DNA of 64,000 nucleotides, taken from Coriobacteriia bacterium. Its GTDB lineage: Bacteria; Actinomycetota; Coriobacteriia; WRKU01. The DNA is taken from the NCBI GenBank assembly GCA_009777935.1, contig WRKU01000001.1:1-64000 (forward strand), written 5' to 3'. The notes beneath the pieces are model-generated. The model made no database searches. It was not told the origin of the DNA and was given only the letters and a program-made list of their open reading frames with translations. The position numbers and the translations under genes were made by a program. Below are positions 63,523 to 64,000 of this stretch, piece after piece (positions within the stretch are counted from its first letter, which is position 1; each line of letters begins with the position of its first letter).

Positions 63523-64000
63523 CTATCTCGACCGGTCGGTTCCGAGGCGATACGAGGTGTCGGCACCGAAGATGGCACCGATGATGGCGCGTGCGGCCGG
63601 ACTTGCCGTCACACCGCCGGCCCCGCCCTGTTCAACGAATACCGCTACGCAGTAGATCGGATCTTCGGCCGGTGCGTAACCCACAAACCACGCCGAGTCA
63701 TCTTTTGGCGGCATCTCAGCCGTACCGGTCTTGCCAGAAACGGGAATTGGGAAGCCTCTGAAGGCCGGGCGAGCGGTGCCGTCAGTCACAACATCGCGCA
63801 GATATTCGTTCATCCATGCCAAAGACTCGGGCGAGACGCTCGGCTCAAAGGCGACCTCGGTCGGTGTTGTGAGTACTTCAACCCCGCGTGCATCGAGCAC
63901 ACTTCTGAGGACGTGGGGACGCATGACGTGACCATGGTTGGCGATGCCCGCATACGTTGTGGCAACCTGAAGCGGCGTCGTAAGCACATCGCCTTGCCCA
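63523..64000 (-). CDS. mrdA: Penicillin-binding protein 2, C-terminal part (partial)
   Basis: The frame is open at the window edge; visible are the last 158 residues. GQGDVLTTPLQVATTYAGIANHG and VSGKTGTAEMP (KTG box) are transpeptidase landmarks, with WFVGYAPAEDPIYCVAVFVE after it. It pairs with RodA, 26 bp downstream on the same strand. Confidence 0.93.
   Translation of the reverse strand, partial: GQGDVLTTPLQVATTYAGIANHGHVMRPHVLRSVLDARGVEVLTTPTEVAFEPSVSPESLAWMNEYLRDVVTDGTARPAFRGFPIPVSGKTGTAEMPPKDDSAWFVGYAPAEDPIYCVAVFVEQGGAGGVTASPAARAIIGAIFGADTSYRLGTDRSR

Overview
The window looks like an actinobacterial chromosome, most likely a Coriobacteriia member (inference). The reasons are: moderately GC-rich housekeeping genes, a primary sigma factor with a Lys-Ala-Thr-rich N-terminus, a PyrR-headed pyrimidine operon, DUF1461 and DUF2344/radical-SAM genes, a MurT-like ligase, and several genes whose -10 box ends exactly 6 nt before the ATG (leaderless mRNA). 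No taxonomic search was possible.

Layout. 1-2113 (minus): end-truncated surface protein with a signal anchor and a DUF6273-like tail. 2.4-6.3 kb: accessory cluster with a P-loop kinase, a DUF6036-type nucleotidyltransferase/HTH toxin-antitoxin pair, an AbiEi gene plus a decayed AbiEii inside a perfect 70-bp inverted repeat, and a HigBA module. 6.5-18.8 kb (minus): one long pyrimidine operon, pyrR-pyrB-pyrC-carA'-usp-carB-pyrK-pyrD-pyrF-murT-like-pyrE-yacP. CarA consists only of its N-terminal domain, and a universal-stress gene sits between it and carB. 18.9-22.7 kb: rpoD, cmk, hisC and an FKBP lipoprotein.

22,696-38,652 is an AT-rich genomic island bounded by a perfect 23-bp direct repeat of the 3' end of tRNA-His, whose intact copy lies at 38,653-38,730. 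It has no recognisable recombinase. It carries a SIR2-NTPase (STAND-like) defence protein, a tightly coupled operon (membrane-anchored DCD-fold protein, FAD oxidoreductase, endonuclease-IV-like TIM barrel, NadR-like P-loop kinase, 240-aa unknown), an intact AbiEi/AbiEii pair, a ComEC-like metallo-beta-lactamase-fold lipoprotein and several small membrane proteins, one of them frameshifted. The operon is my best candidate for an undescribed system.

38.8-49.3 kb is core: Ca2+-type P-ATPase, tRNA-Arg/Gly/Pro with a large palindrome between two of them, a CNNM/CorC transporter, a CDF transporter, rdgB-rph-murI, a URO-D-like protein, PPK2 and a membrane protein. 49.5-49.9 kb is tmRNA with a 21-bp duplication of its 3' end. 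49.9-57.4 kb (minus) is a chorismate/tyrosine operon (DAHP synthase, tyrA, aroA, aroC, chorismate mutase) behind trpS, scpA, scpB and rluB. 57.5-64 kb: M50 protease, tRNA-Asn, tRNA-Met, DUF1461, DUF2344, B12-type radical SAM, DUF697-like, rodA and the end of mrdA.

Functionally, the core half makes UMP and aromatic amino acids and maintains wall and chromosome. The two accessory regions look like defence and toxin-antitoxin cargo. All family assignments are by eye from motifs, length and context.
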